A stretch of 64,000 bases of DNA. Origin: Parelaphostrongylus tenuis (taxonomy: Eukaryota; Nematoda; Chromadorea; Rhabditida; Metastrongylidae). Below, piece by piece: positions 44,801 to 54,043 of this stretch (positions are counted from its first letter, which is position 1; each line of letters opens with the position of its first letter). The notes under the pieces were generated by a model. It was not told the DNA's origin and did no database searches. It worked only from the letters and a program-made list of their open reading frames with translations. The position numbers and the translations under genes are program-made. The stretch spans positions 124,001 through 188,000 of the forward strand of contig JAHQIW010001996.1 in the NCBI GenBank assembly GCA_019055375.1, given 5' to 3'.

Positions 44801-47800
44801 CCTGTTCGCTAATGCGAATTTGATCTTTGTTCCCTGCTGCACTGCACAGAAACGATCTTTTCAGAAAAAAAAAAACGCAGTGTTGGAATCGTTGAATTTC
44901 ACGCTATAGAATGATTATTCATAGTCTAGAAAGAGAGCTCTGTCCGGTCAGAAATATGCTCGTGTGAAACATAATCTTGTTTTGAATTTTCCGAGCTATG
45001 AAAGAGTGTTTTTAGAAAACGGGCCATGTATGCGGATAGCTCGAGATTTGAGTTTACAAATGATTATTGGCACTCTTTATCAAAACTTCTTGTCTAGCGC
45101 AGCGTTGAAAATCTGTGCTAGCGAACGGAAAAGGACTATAAGGTGTACAAAAAATGCCTGATGTAAATCATGCAGTTTTGATACCTATCATAATAACTTT
45201 TCAAAGTCATTCAATAAACGAGAATTAAAAAACCACCAGTCTTTCTTCCTTTCACGGCTTTTACAAGGCAATCACAAGCAGCCCTGCAGAATTGCAAAAC
45301 TTCCAAGAAAGAATTATGTCGAGAGGAATATTTTCAAATGAAAGGTTTCTTCTGTATCCCCTTGGCCTATAAAAAGTCCTTGGAATCCTGCACGACGGCG
45401 TGCTAGCGAACAGTGTCAAAGTGGATGTTGGTGATGAAGCCGATGATGGCAGAGAAAACAATGCACTCGGGGCTGTGATGCTGACCTTGAGGGTAGTGGA
45501 CTCAGGCAATGAACACTATTATAGATCGGAAGACGAAGAGATAATCGTTGGAAGATGGAGAGATAAATGATGAATAATCAAGAAAACTGCAGTCACTCAA
45601 GAGTCTACCCCGTGGGCGACGGATAAGTGTTCAAACTGATAAAACCTCACCGCCGACGTTTTAGAATGGTTGTTTATCAGTCACCCCATCACAAGACGGG
45701 AGAGAAAAATGTACAGTAAGTTTCAAAAGCACGTTCTATACGCAAACGATTCAATTTCTTCGTCGCAAAATGCGAAGTTTCAGGAGGCATGGGTAATATT
45801 ACAGTCAAAAACCTTTGCAGAAGCATTCTCAGTGATATTCCATCTTTTTGTGACAAAAGGATGAACTTGAAATCTAAACTTTACTGTAGACAAGTACAAA
45901 TTAATCTGCTATGAAGTTCAAGCGACAATTACTCTTAAGGCAAAGCGCAATTCTCTTTTGGCTGATACAGAACACTTAAAAGGCCTTTCGAGAGAGCAAA
46001 TATGTTGTTAGTACTGACGTTTTTCAAGCTATCAAATGGTTGCTCAAAATCTAGTGAAAAAGCTGTGTCCATTGATAAAGTCAAGCGATCACGAAGGCGT
46101 AGATGCTATGCACTCCTAAGGCAAAACATAAATTTCTCTTCATTGGTAGAGCACAATAAAGAGGTCTTCTAAGCATGCTCAGTATTGGAATCGCAGTCTC
46201 TCAAACTGTTGCTTGACTACTATAAGTCTGATGAAAAGCCAAGCAAGTACGAGAGCAGAGCAAACAATGCTCTCCGAAAATGAAACATAATTTTTCGTTA
46301 CCACAGAGTAGTAAGAAGTCTCTCCCAAAAATCAAGCATCGTATTAGAATCGACGTTTTTCGAGCTATCGAATAACTACTGAAAGTTTATTAAGAAGCTC
46401 TGTTTATTGAAAAAGTTAAGGGAAACGTGAGTGCAATTCATAGAAACCACTCCCTCTTCAAAAGGCAACTCGCAAAGTTCTCACAACTCACTTAATTCCA
46501 AGATTCATCGTTTCAGCGACTCCAATCATCTGAATCGCTAGCAACATGTTATTACAAATCTTCGTTGCTTGTCCGGCACCAACTTCTCCACATTTGACCT
46601 ATGAAACTTTCAGGTTTCAAATCTTTCAAAAACTATAAATTATAAGAAACAAGAAAATCATAAAAAACACTGCTTAAACATCTGCTTGTTTGAACCACAA
46701 AAACCTGTTAACCCTCGAAAGGATACTTTACACTGAATATCAGAAATCCATTTACCACATTTTTTCCCATGAAATTAAGAATTGCAGCCGCTCGGTCAAA
46801 CGTCTCTTGGGACTTCCCACTTCCTAGCATAAACGTAAGTGTCGCATTCTTAGCACCTTAAGAAACTCTTTTAGGAATGACCAGTCGTTCGTTCTAGTAG
46901 GGATGTACTCATCAAGTTAGAAGGATAGGAAATCAAGTTTATCGGTTGAAAAACTGAACCTGTTACACCTCCCGAAACAGGTGCATCAACGTATGTGCTC
47001 TGCTTCGCCTTGCACCACTCAGCTACTTCGATAGATACACTTTGATCAATGGTCGACGAGTCTATACAAAGACTTCCTGGTTGTATAGATCTAAGAATAC
47101 ATGAATGAACACTTCCATGTCACCAGAACCATGTCATATCATAACACCGTGATCCGACCCTAGAAATCTAAGACAACTGAGTGGTATGCAATACATTCGA
47201 CCCAGGGAGGAGTTGAACTCGCGTTTCAGGTGTACCGCGGGCGCATGCTATCCTTACACCATAGAGGCTCACCCGCTCTGCTAACAATGTTTCTTCGATG
47301 AAAATTATCGTAACTACTTGGAAACTTAGAAACTTTTGATGTAATAGACTCGTCTTTGGAGACTTATAAAACTATATGATGTCATAACTTCAGATAAATC
47401 GTAACCTTAAATAATGAAACATTGCTCCCTGGGTGTTTAAGGTCTTATAATTCAAAATTTGAGTGGTTAATTAAACGTCGAAACTCCAGCTGCATTGAAC
47501 CTGCATCTCACCCGTTTTTCGTGAAGCAAAGAAAGACTTCCTAACTGACGCACTTCATAGGTGAGTCGCTAAGCGCCATCGTTCTGTCGCCGTACTGAAC
47601 CGCGGGCAGTCCCCTTCCCTGTGTCCTTCCTCCTAGCATGTAGTTTAGCCAAAAAACAAATGCCCACGTATGTGAATCAATCTCATTTTCTCTGCTGCAC
47701 TGCAAGGAAACGGTCGTCTTTCCGGGAAATGTTCGCAACTTTGAAATCGTTGAATTTTACGCTATCGAATGATTTCTGGTAGTCTAAAGGGACAGCTTTG

Positions 47801-48134
47801 TCCTGCAAGAAATATTTGCATGTGATACACAACTGTTGTCCTTTCGCTGAAGCGTTATAAAAAGACTTTTTTGAAAATTGCCAAGGTAGAGTATCAGCTA
47901 AGGAGTTTAGCTTCCGAATGATTACTGGCTCTACGAATTTTTCTTATTTAACCGCTTTCAGCGGTAATATGATGCTATTGATATACCCAGCGATGTAGAG
48001 CAATGATCGTTTTCTAACATTCTTTCTGTGAAATTGTCCAGCAAAAAAGATCGCTTATCCATCCAATTCCGTCTAACGGAAAAGGACCATATTGAATTAC
48101 TGAGCGAGACTTCAAAATAGTGGACTGGAAAGTA

Positions 48135-48174
<40 letters not shown>

Positions 48175-48555
48175 TAGATATATATACATATATATATTTA
48201 TATATACATATATGTAGATGACATGCAGAACTATGGAAACAAACTTCAGCAGGCCATCGTCTCCACCATAGACCTTCTTGACGTGTGGACTGCTTGGGAG
48301 CATCGTAATGATGTCCTTCACCGTAGCTGCAACATCAGCAGGACACTTTGCAACTTCAGCTCCTTCAGCCTAAATCGTTCGATGTCCTTCATCAGATTAT
48401 AAAGGAAAATTGAAACAATGCTGCTGACTCACTTTGAACGAGAGAAGGACGGTTTCATTAACGTCATACACTACCAATTTACGGCCATTCTTCATCAAAT
48501 TTCGTGCCATATGTGCACCCATGTTCCCGAGCCCAATGAATCCTATAGCTGACAT
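41898..48555 (-). CDS. 3-hydroxyisobutyrate dehydrogenase, 7 exons
   Basis: It oxidises 3-hydroxyisobutyrate to methylmalonate semialdehyde with NAD in mitochondrial valine breakdown. Exons 5' to 3': 48433-48555, 48245-48369, 46960-47090, 46756-46856, 46492-46598, 42635-42791, 41898-42056; 300 residues, no internal stop, all phases agree. Visible motifs: Rossmann GxGxxG in GFIGLGNMG (residues 5-13), [12 protein letters not shown], the substrate loop DAPVSGG (118-124) and the catalytic-Lys segment [14 protein letters not shown] with Lys173. The C terminus keeps [12 protein letters not shown] and [13 protein letters not shown]. From this ATG there is no mitochondrial presequence; an in-frame ATG at 48582 adds only nine residues, and an acceptor at 48572 could mark an upstream exon. 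Intron 5 (3.7 kb) holds a mariner relic and a palindrome. Confidence 0.95.
42135..42470. mobile_element. Palindromic element with divergent tRNA-like pair in HIBADH intron 6
   Basis: Minus unit at about 42147-42212 and plus unit at about 42335-42408 point outward. The inner inverted repeat 'ctctgctaccactctttctt' / 'aagaaagagtggcagcagag' is clear, and the core contains 'caatcaactgtcaacgagtttgatctggtaagcagac'. Confidence 0.75.
42985..43345 (+). pseudogene. Truncated mariner transposase in HIBADH intron 5
   Basis: From the ATG at 43015 the frame reads [50 protein letters not shown] and [14 protein letters not shown]. This is the N-terminal double helix-turn-helix and the linker of Hsmar1/SETMAR-type mariner transposase. 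After a deletion only [14 protein letters not shown] follows in another frame, then stops. The DDD catalytic domain is gone, so the copy is inactive. It is opposite in orientation to HIBADH. Confidence 0.88.
43800..44037. repeat. Dispersed diverged repeat
   Basis: 'cttctagtaaccattcgacagcgtaaaaatt' and neighbouring words match the family described for 1-1538. Further copies follow the palindrome at 44290-45120 and 45700-46470. Confidence 0.5.
44038..44283. repeat. Near-perfect 246-bp palindrome without spacer
   Basis: The arms 44038-44160 and 44161-44283 are reverse complements over 123 bp with two mismatches, both within five bases of the centre. Each arm contains 'gaagaaggcgggtcgccga' (or its complement), a module also found in shorter form at about 13010, 34365, 48850, 49024 and 59620. 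It lies in HIBADH intron 5. Confidence 0.95.
44290..46470. repeat. Diverged repeat array in HIBADH intron 5
   Basis: Modules like 'gaatgattattcatagtctagaaag', 'atgctcgtgtgaaacataatcttg' and 'aatggttgctcaaaatctagtgaaaaagctgtgtccattgataaag' recur every 250-400 bp in the same order, each time strongly diverged. No exon of HIBADH lies here. A possible coding relic is listed separately at 45371-45569. Confidence 0.5.
45371..45569 (+). other. Open frame of 65 codons, unrecognised
   Basis: Between stops at 45368 and 45567 the plus strand reads, among others, [20 protein letters not shown] and [16 protein letters not shown], with a protein-like composition unlike the surrounding repeats. There is no ATG at its start and no splice context that I trust. 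It could be an exon of an unseen gene, a coding relic or chance. Confidence 0.25.
47170..47290 (-). repeat. Solo tRNA-like unit
   Basis: 'agggaggagttgaactcgcgtttcagg' and 'gcgcatgctatccttacaccatagaggc' are complements of B and A boxes. It lies in HIBADH intron 2. Confidence 0.65.
48138..48215. repeat. (TA)n microsatellite in HIBADH intron 2
   Basis: A TA run with CA/TG interruptions, 30 bp from the end of HIBADH exon 2. Confidence 0.9.
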
Positions 48556-48570
48556 TCTTTCTAAGGGCCA

Positions 48571-48590
48571 CCTGTAGTTCAAAAAATTCT
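48571..48590 (-). promoter_or_regulatory. Splice acceptor upstream of the HIBADH start
   Basis: On the minus strand 'tttttgaactacag' ends at 48572, 16 bases before the ATG at 48555. It fits either a spliced-leader addition site or the 3' end of an intron after an upstream exon. Confidence 0.5.
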
Positions 48591-50130
48591 CCTGTTCTCA
48601 CAAATTGACGAAAAAGTAGGAAAAACAGTGAAGTGTTCATGACGAAAATTCGACAGAAAATGAGAGAAGTCCTTCGAAAAAGATGTTATTGATATTTTAC
48701 TGGACATTCGACGCATTAATCATCACAAGAACTGAATTTATCGCTTCGAAACACTAACAAAACAGGCACAGACCGGCTATTTATTAACGTCAGCCTTGTT
48801 CATTAGATGATATTTCATTCTTAATGAACCAAAACTGGTTTTTCAGACTCTGAAGAAGACGAGATTCGTCGAAACATCGAATGTTCAAATAAGTTCGGGA
48901 TCATTTCTGCTATAAGATCCCCCGATCAAGTCCTCGGAAAAAACATATTTTCTAGTATTCTTTTATCAAGTCTTAGCAACCATTCGACAACTTAAACTTC
49001 AACAATTCCAATCAAAAACGTATTTGCCGAAACGTCAGCCACAAGCAATCGCGAAACCCATCGACCGGAAAGAAGAACTATCGATTGGGAAAAGATACCA
49101 ACCTTGTGAAGCTTTGAAATAAAGATTATTTTCTAAGTTTTTCTTCTCATTTTCAAAATTCCAATAAAGTTTTTGGTTTTACAAAAGAGCCTTTCAATAC
49201 GCTGCCAAAAGCCAAAAGAAGATTGAATTTCGCAAATATGGCTCATTTCCGTTATCCGCACCCTTATTCGATGTCTTCAGAAAAACGCGCTTCTGATTTT
49301 TGTTCAAAGCTTCAACAGTTATCTGGTAGGTCAAATCTTAAAGATTTGACGGAATATTTTGTTTTCAAAATAACTTCATCGCTGTAACAGATAAGATGAA
49401 ATTATGCCTTCCATTCGAATATTTCTTATTGAACAAAAATTTTCCTTTGGATTTTAGTAACCTTTCGATAGTCTTGAATCTAGACAAGTCCAATAATGTA
49501 TTTGATTTTTGAGAAGGACTATTTGTTCCGTCATAGTAACTAAAAGAAAGTCAAGATTCGCGTGGTACGATACTGCCACTAAGCCAGTGCGCTTTTTCCG
49601 ATGCCAAATTTGTGAAAACTCAATCTTCTTTTGACTGTTGAAGCTCATTAAGAAGTCCTTTTCAAAAACCAAATTCATAATTCGAATTGTTGAGATTTAG
49701 GCTATAGATTGGTTACTGAAAATCTAAAGGAAAAACTTTGTTCAACGAAAAATGTCTGAATTAGAACATAATTTTATTCTCATTGCTACAGCGCATCAAA
49801 AAGGTTATTTCAGAGATAAAATACATTGTTTTTATTTTTCGAGATTTAAGCTATCCAATGACTAATTGAACTTTGAAAACAACCAAAAAATACGTGTTTT
49901 TTTTTCAAGAGGTTCAAGTGAGAACGGATAAGGGAGAAGTACGTAAAGTCGATTGGAACGACCTCGCGTTTTGGTTGGCCAACGAAAAACTGACAACATA
50001 GAGGTGATAAGTCGCATATTAAGCCACTAATAAGGCTTATGCATATCACCCCGTAATCGTAGAAAAACTATGAAATGGGGAAGAGGAGGAAAAGGTGAGC
50101 ACTGATGGAATGATTCTTCACTGAGGTAAA
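48590..50130. repeat. Diverged repeat block upstream of HIBADH
   Basis: Further copies of the dispersed family (for example 'agtaacctttcgatagtcttgaatctag' at 49457 and 'aagctatccaatgactaattg' at 49848) and two 'gccgaaacgtcagcc'-type ends (48850-48890, 49020-49110). No exon is seen. Confidence 0.5.
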
Positions 50131-50134
50131 TCTC

Positions 50135-50280
50135 TAGCAAAAGAAAAACAAAGAGAGAGGAGTGCAAGGAAGAATAAGAAGGAGAAAGAAAAGGAAAAAG
50201 AGAAAGAGAAGGAAAAAGAGGAGGAAAAGGAGAGAGAGAGGGAGAGAAAGAGAAGGGTATAAAAGGAGGAAAACGAGAAG
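50135..50280. repeat. Polypurine (GA-rich) tract
   Basis: About 140 bases almost free of pyrimidines, built on AGAAAGAG and GGAAAAAGAG units. It creates long spurious Lys/Arg- or Ser/Phe-rich frames. Confidence 0.9.
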
Positions 50281-50553
50281 CAAAATCCCTAGTCTGACAG
50301 AAGGAGGAACGGCTGTTTCGATATCTACAATAAAAGAATACAGGTCCAGACTGCCGTTCAGAGTGTTGCATTGCCTCATGGATTTATGAATAAGGACTGG
50401 TGAAGAAAAAACACTTAGTTCCGGATAGATCAGCAATCCTAGAGATCATATCTTGGATACACCTAAGATCCAAAAAACAAGGATCACGCCAACTTGGCAG
50501 AACTCGGTAAACGACAACGAGCAGCACGGTAACGCAGGAGAGTTCCAGCTTTT

Positions 50554-50611
50554 CTCTTTCTCTCCTCTCTCTCTCTCCCTCTCTCTCTCTTCCTCTTTCT
50601 CTTTCTCTTCC
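50554..50611. repeat. Polypyrimidine (CT) tract
   Basis: A CT-rich run of about 58 bases, complementary in composition to the GA tract 300 bp to its left. It abuts the SINE at 50612, so it may be that copy's simple-sequence tail extended. Confidence 0.85.
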
Positions 50612-50858
50612 CACGCTGATCAATCCCTGAGAGATGCGGTATGTATTCGGTTGATAAAGAACCTCTTAGGTGACTGACTCCCTGCCTGGCCTTTACGAAA
50701 TGGCTCACAGTGATCTACCAATGTACAAATCAGTGCTGCTATCCTCCCAGACCAGTCTGCTACCAATTCACCAACCACGACGGGATGAATAGCTTGGTGA
50801 GCTTGAGCGTAAAATCGAACCATCGACCGTTTGCATGTGTTTGCGCAGCTTTGTGTCG
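50612..50858 (-). mobile_element. tRNA-headed SINE
   Basis: It begins 'cacgctgatcaatccctgagagatgcgg', shares 'ctgcctggcctttacgaaatggctcacagtgatctaccaatg' and 'accagtctgctaccaattcaccaac' with the family, and ends in a poor minus-strand head. Confidence 0.7.
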
Positions 50859-50999
50859 CACGATGGAAATACGCTGAGAACGGCACACGAGGAAGCACTC
50901 AACTGACTACGTTTTCTAAAGATGAATCGGTACATTCGACACGAAACCCATATAATTGTGGCCCAGATTTGTTCAAAAGACTAATCCGAGTGAGTGGGG

Positions 51000-51190
51000 A
51001 GCAAAATGTCGACTTCAGGCTGGAGTTGAACCAGCGTTTCACCCATACTGAGCGGGAGGCGCGTGCTACCACTACACCACCGTGGCACCCTTTCGCTATA
51101 TCCATAGCTATCAGCTACCAATCTATGACAGGTTAGTTTGGGTAAGCAATACCGTTCCATGAAATCAGTTAAGCTCACAGCTATTGTGAT
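51000..51190 (-). repeat. Solo tRNA-like arm with core
   Basis: A minus-strand unit (about 51015-51088, 'aggctggagttgaaccagcg', 'cgtgctaccactacaccacc') is followed by the family core 'tatcagctaccaatctatgacaggttagtttgggtaagc...cagttaagctcacagc'. Confidence 0.7.
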
Positions 51191-51241
51191 CCGTAATACT
51201 TAGAGATCAACACTAGATAAATGGATGATAATGACGTAAGC

Positions 51242-51516
51242 ATGTTTTAAGCCGCTAATGAGGTCTGATAAGTGCTAGACAGGCGCCTGTTTCGTCCTCC
51301 AGAACTCATCAGTAGCACAGCCTCCTTCGGTTCAGCCGATCCCTTGAGGCTATACTTCTCTACGGAGGAGTAAAGTCTCATAGAGCTCTCCTTCATAGAA
51401 GAGTATAGCCTCAAGGGATCGGCTGAACCGAAGGAGACTGTGCTACTGGTGAGTCCTGGAGGACGAAGTAGGCGCCCGTCTAGCACTTATCAGACCTCAC
51501 TAACGGCTCAAGACAT
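51242..51516. mobile_element. Complete 275-bp foldback element
   Basis: The arms share 'atgttttaagccgctaatgaggtctgataagtgctagac', then 'tcgtcctccag', 'ctccttcggttcagccgatcccttgaggctatac' with their complements on the right, around a centre near 51379 and almost without spacer. Partial relatives lie at 15170-15575, 17510-17640 and 28740-28875. No coding capacity. Confidence 0.85.
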
Positions 51517-51594
51517 TTTATATCATTATCAGACTATTGCTATTTTTGAGCGAGGTCTATGAAGTGCGATTGAATGAAGAGGTACACCTAAGAG

Positions 51595-51675
51595 ACTTGA
51601 GTGCTGAGCAAAAACTCGACCTCGGACGGGAGTTGAACCTGCGATCCACTCATACCGGGTTTATACCGGGTAAAA
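51595..51675 (-). repeat. tRNA-like arm remnant
   Basis: 'cgacctcggacgggagttgaacctgcgatccactcataccggg' keeps the B-box complement and part of the anticodon arm; the rest is lost. Confidence 0.5.
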
Positions 51676-51679
51676 CCAT

Positions 51680-52700
51680 GAGAATTCTTGAGTATTACTA
51701 ATCCTGCTCTCTGAAAACCAGCAGAATTCATCTTGAAACTAGATGTCGTACAGCTTATCGCATAATCAAGAAATAACTGGTAGACGAAAACAACATCGGA
51801 GTATCAAAAAAAGCATCCGCACGAAATCGCGTAAACGACCACATGCGCTCGTCCGTCAATTTCTTGAATCATCAAGCTTACAAAAATAACTTTCCGATAC
51901 TCTTCCAAATCCGCATGAGAGTACGACATACTGCCATAGCAATGAGGGTGTTGTAACCATAAATTCACTGAAGATGAGCCTCCTCGGTATTTAAACCCTA
52001 AGAGGCGACGTGTACCAGCTGAGGTCACGATTGTTCGAAGCCCTTTCTCGCTGGACAGATCTTTTCTCTTGGACACTTCATATGACTAATGCTCAAATAG
52101 TCATATCCTATCAATTAACTGGTCTCAAATTGTTTCTGCGATCTCAACAATATTTCTGAGCTTGGAAAAGCCCTTTTAATTGCGCTGTAGCAGCGAATAT
52201 TCAATAGCGTTTTACAACTCGGACTTTCTTTGACTCGGTTGGTGCTTATATATGGCTTTGCGCCAAACTTTTACTAGTCATTTGACAGCATAAATCTCGT
52301 GAATTTTGATGGTGTCATCGGTTTTTTGAGAAGTTTTCATAGGAAACTGTAAGAGCGACAACAAGATTACGTTTCACCCTCAAAGTTTCTATCGTACAGA
52401 AACGTCGTAACACATGACTTGTGAAGAGGAAATCTAGATACCAGTGTAACACAGAAAACTTGGTGGTTTTGCTTCTCAAACGGATGGAAAACCCTTATTG
52501 AATAATGAAAATCACGCGTCCTCTTGCGAGTTGCGCTATGCGATCGGTCAACTCCCGTCCTTGAGGGGTTAAATATTTGGGTACCACGTGGCATACTCGA
52601 CCACTTTTTTGATCCAATCAGTAAGCAGCATTTCGTAGCCGTCATATTGATCGCGAGAAGCTGCACCGTCCATACAGTTCTGTACAAAGCCTTGTCGATA
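51680..52700. other. No gene confirmed
   Basis: A 90-codon minus-strand frame at 51804-52076 matches nothing I know and has no clear splice context. About 52100-52420 is another copy of the dispersed diverged repeat. Nothing else is assignable. Confidence 0.35.
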
Positions 52701-52704
52701 AATC

Positions 52705-53205
52705 CATCGTGTGAACTCAGTGGTGTGGGGTGATGTGCAAAACTTTCGCGTCAGGCGGGACTCGAACCCGCATCTCACTTCATCCGGCAGCGCGTGCTCT
52801 AACCCATTGCACTACTGACGCCCTTTTGCTCACCACTCTTTTTACGCTACAACGCATCTATCTGACAGCAATTAACCGTCCAAAGTTTGGCCCACGTAGT
52901 CGGTATCGACAGTGAGCCCAGTCACGCTGACAGATGTCATTGGACGATCAAATAGAACTCTTACTCAACATCTGTTAGTGTGACTGGGTTCAATGCCGAG
53001 ACGAACTACCCAGGACAAATCGTTGACGGTGGCTGCTGAGAGATAGATGCGCTGTGGCGTAGAAAGGATGGGGGCAAAATGGGCGTCAGTGGTGCAACGG
53101 TTTATAGCACGTGCTCACGGATAGAGTGAGATCCGGGTTCGAGCCTCAGCTAACGCGAAAGCTTTGCACATCACTCTACACCACCGGGCACATTTGTAAC
53201 ATCAT
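52705..53205. mobile_element. Best example of the divergent tRNA-like palindrome
   Basis: Left half: outer end, minus-strand tRNA-like unit (about 52746-52822), 'cttttgctcaccactctttttacgctacaacgcatctatct', core 'gacagcaattaaccgtcc...agcccagtcacgctgacagatgt'. The right half (52968-53205) is its reverse complement in the same order, with a plus-strand unit at about 53081-53156 (A box 'agtggtgcaacggtt', B box 'gggttcgagcctc'). Arms are about 230 bp. No protein frame is present. The 174-codon frame across 53176-53700 is only read-through. Confidence 0.85.
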
Positions 53206-53229
53206 ACCCCCGCTGAGAGTGATCATATA

Positions 53230-53640
53230 AAGAGAATTCTTATACCGTTCGTTTCGAGTGTGTTCTTGAGACCACGCTAAAATTTCAATAGATCTGATAA
53301 CTACTACTTGAGCCAACATGTCATGTGGTCTGTTTATGGGCTCTTGTACAACCCGATACAAGTGCTTCGGCCTTGACAGTCTCATCAGTCTGGCAGGCCT
53401 CTCGTCTTCAACCAATCCTACGGGAATGCCCATCCCCCTACATGGAGTAGGCGACGACTTACACGATTCACACGTGCCGTCAAGTAAATAAATCACTAGA
53501 TCGCCTGAATTGGCTAAAGACGAAAGGCTTACCCGACTGACGAGGCTGCCAACACCGAAACACGTACATTCGGCTGTACAAGTACCCATAAACAGACTAT
53601 ATATGACATAATGGCCCAAATAATGATTATCAGATAGGAA
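53230..53640. mobile_element. Foldback element
   Basis: 'tggtctgtttatgggctcttgtac' and 'gtgcttcggccttgacagtctcatcagtc' on the left are mirrored by 'gactgacgaggctgccaacaccgaaacac' and 'gtacaagtacccataaacagac' on the right. The outer word 'tttcgagtgtgttcttgagaccacgctaaaatttcaa' matches the family at 3745-4185 and 17510-18100. Confidence 0.75.
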
Positions 53641-54043
53641 AATTCCACTTGTCATCGTGTGTACTCTATCCCAAGCAAAATACTGCCCGATGGGGTCCAA
53701 CCTAGTTACAGCAGGTACGACAGCTCAAAACACTGAGAGAAAGTCATCCTACAAAACTGCTTAGTTGCCAGTGCTGATACACCTAACCATAACAATGGTT
53801 TAGCAACGATTCTCCACGTAAACATTAACGGTAGTCCACATGCTTCGCATAAAACGATACGTTGTTCACCACAGTTTATTCGTTCTCTATCGACAACTAC
53901 AAAGACGTTTCCGATCTACAATCCACACATTATATTAAACACTAAGTATTCCAACACAAAAAAGTGTATGAATCTGGAAACCCGAGAGTGACCCAGATGC
54001 ACACACATCTCCAACAAGACACATCTGAGTTACGAACGATGTC

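Noticed and set aside
50027..50708. Several Ser/Phe/Leu- or Lys/Arg-rich frames
   Set aside because: All are translations of the GA and CT low-complexity tracts.
51804..52076. 90-codon minus-strand frame as a gene
   Set aside because: No recognised domain, no supported splice sites and a repeat-rich neighbourhood; left as unassigned.
53176..53700. Longest minus-strand open frame (174 codons)
   Set aside because: It runs through the foldback element at 53230-53640 and the edge of a tRNA-like palindrome; no protein-like composition or splice context.
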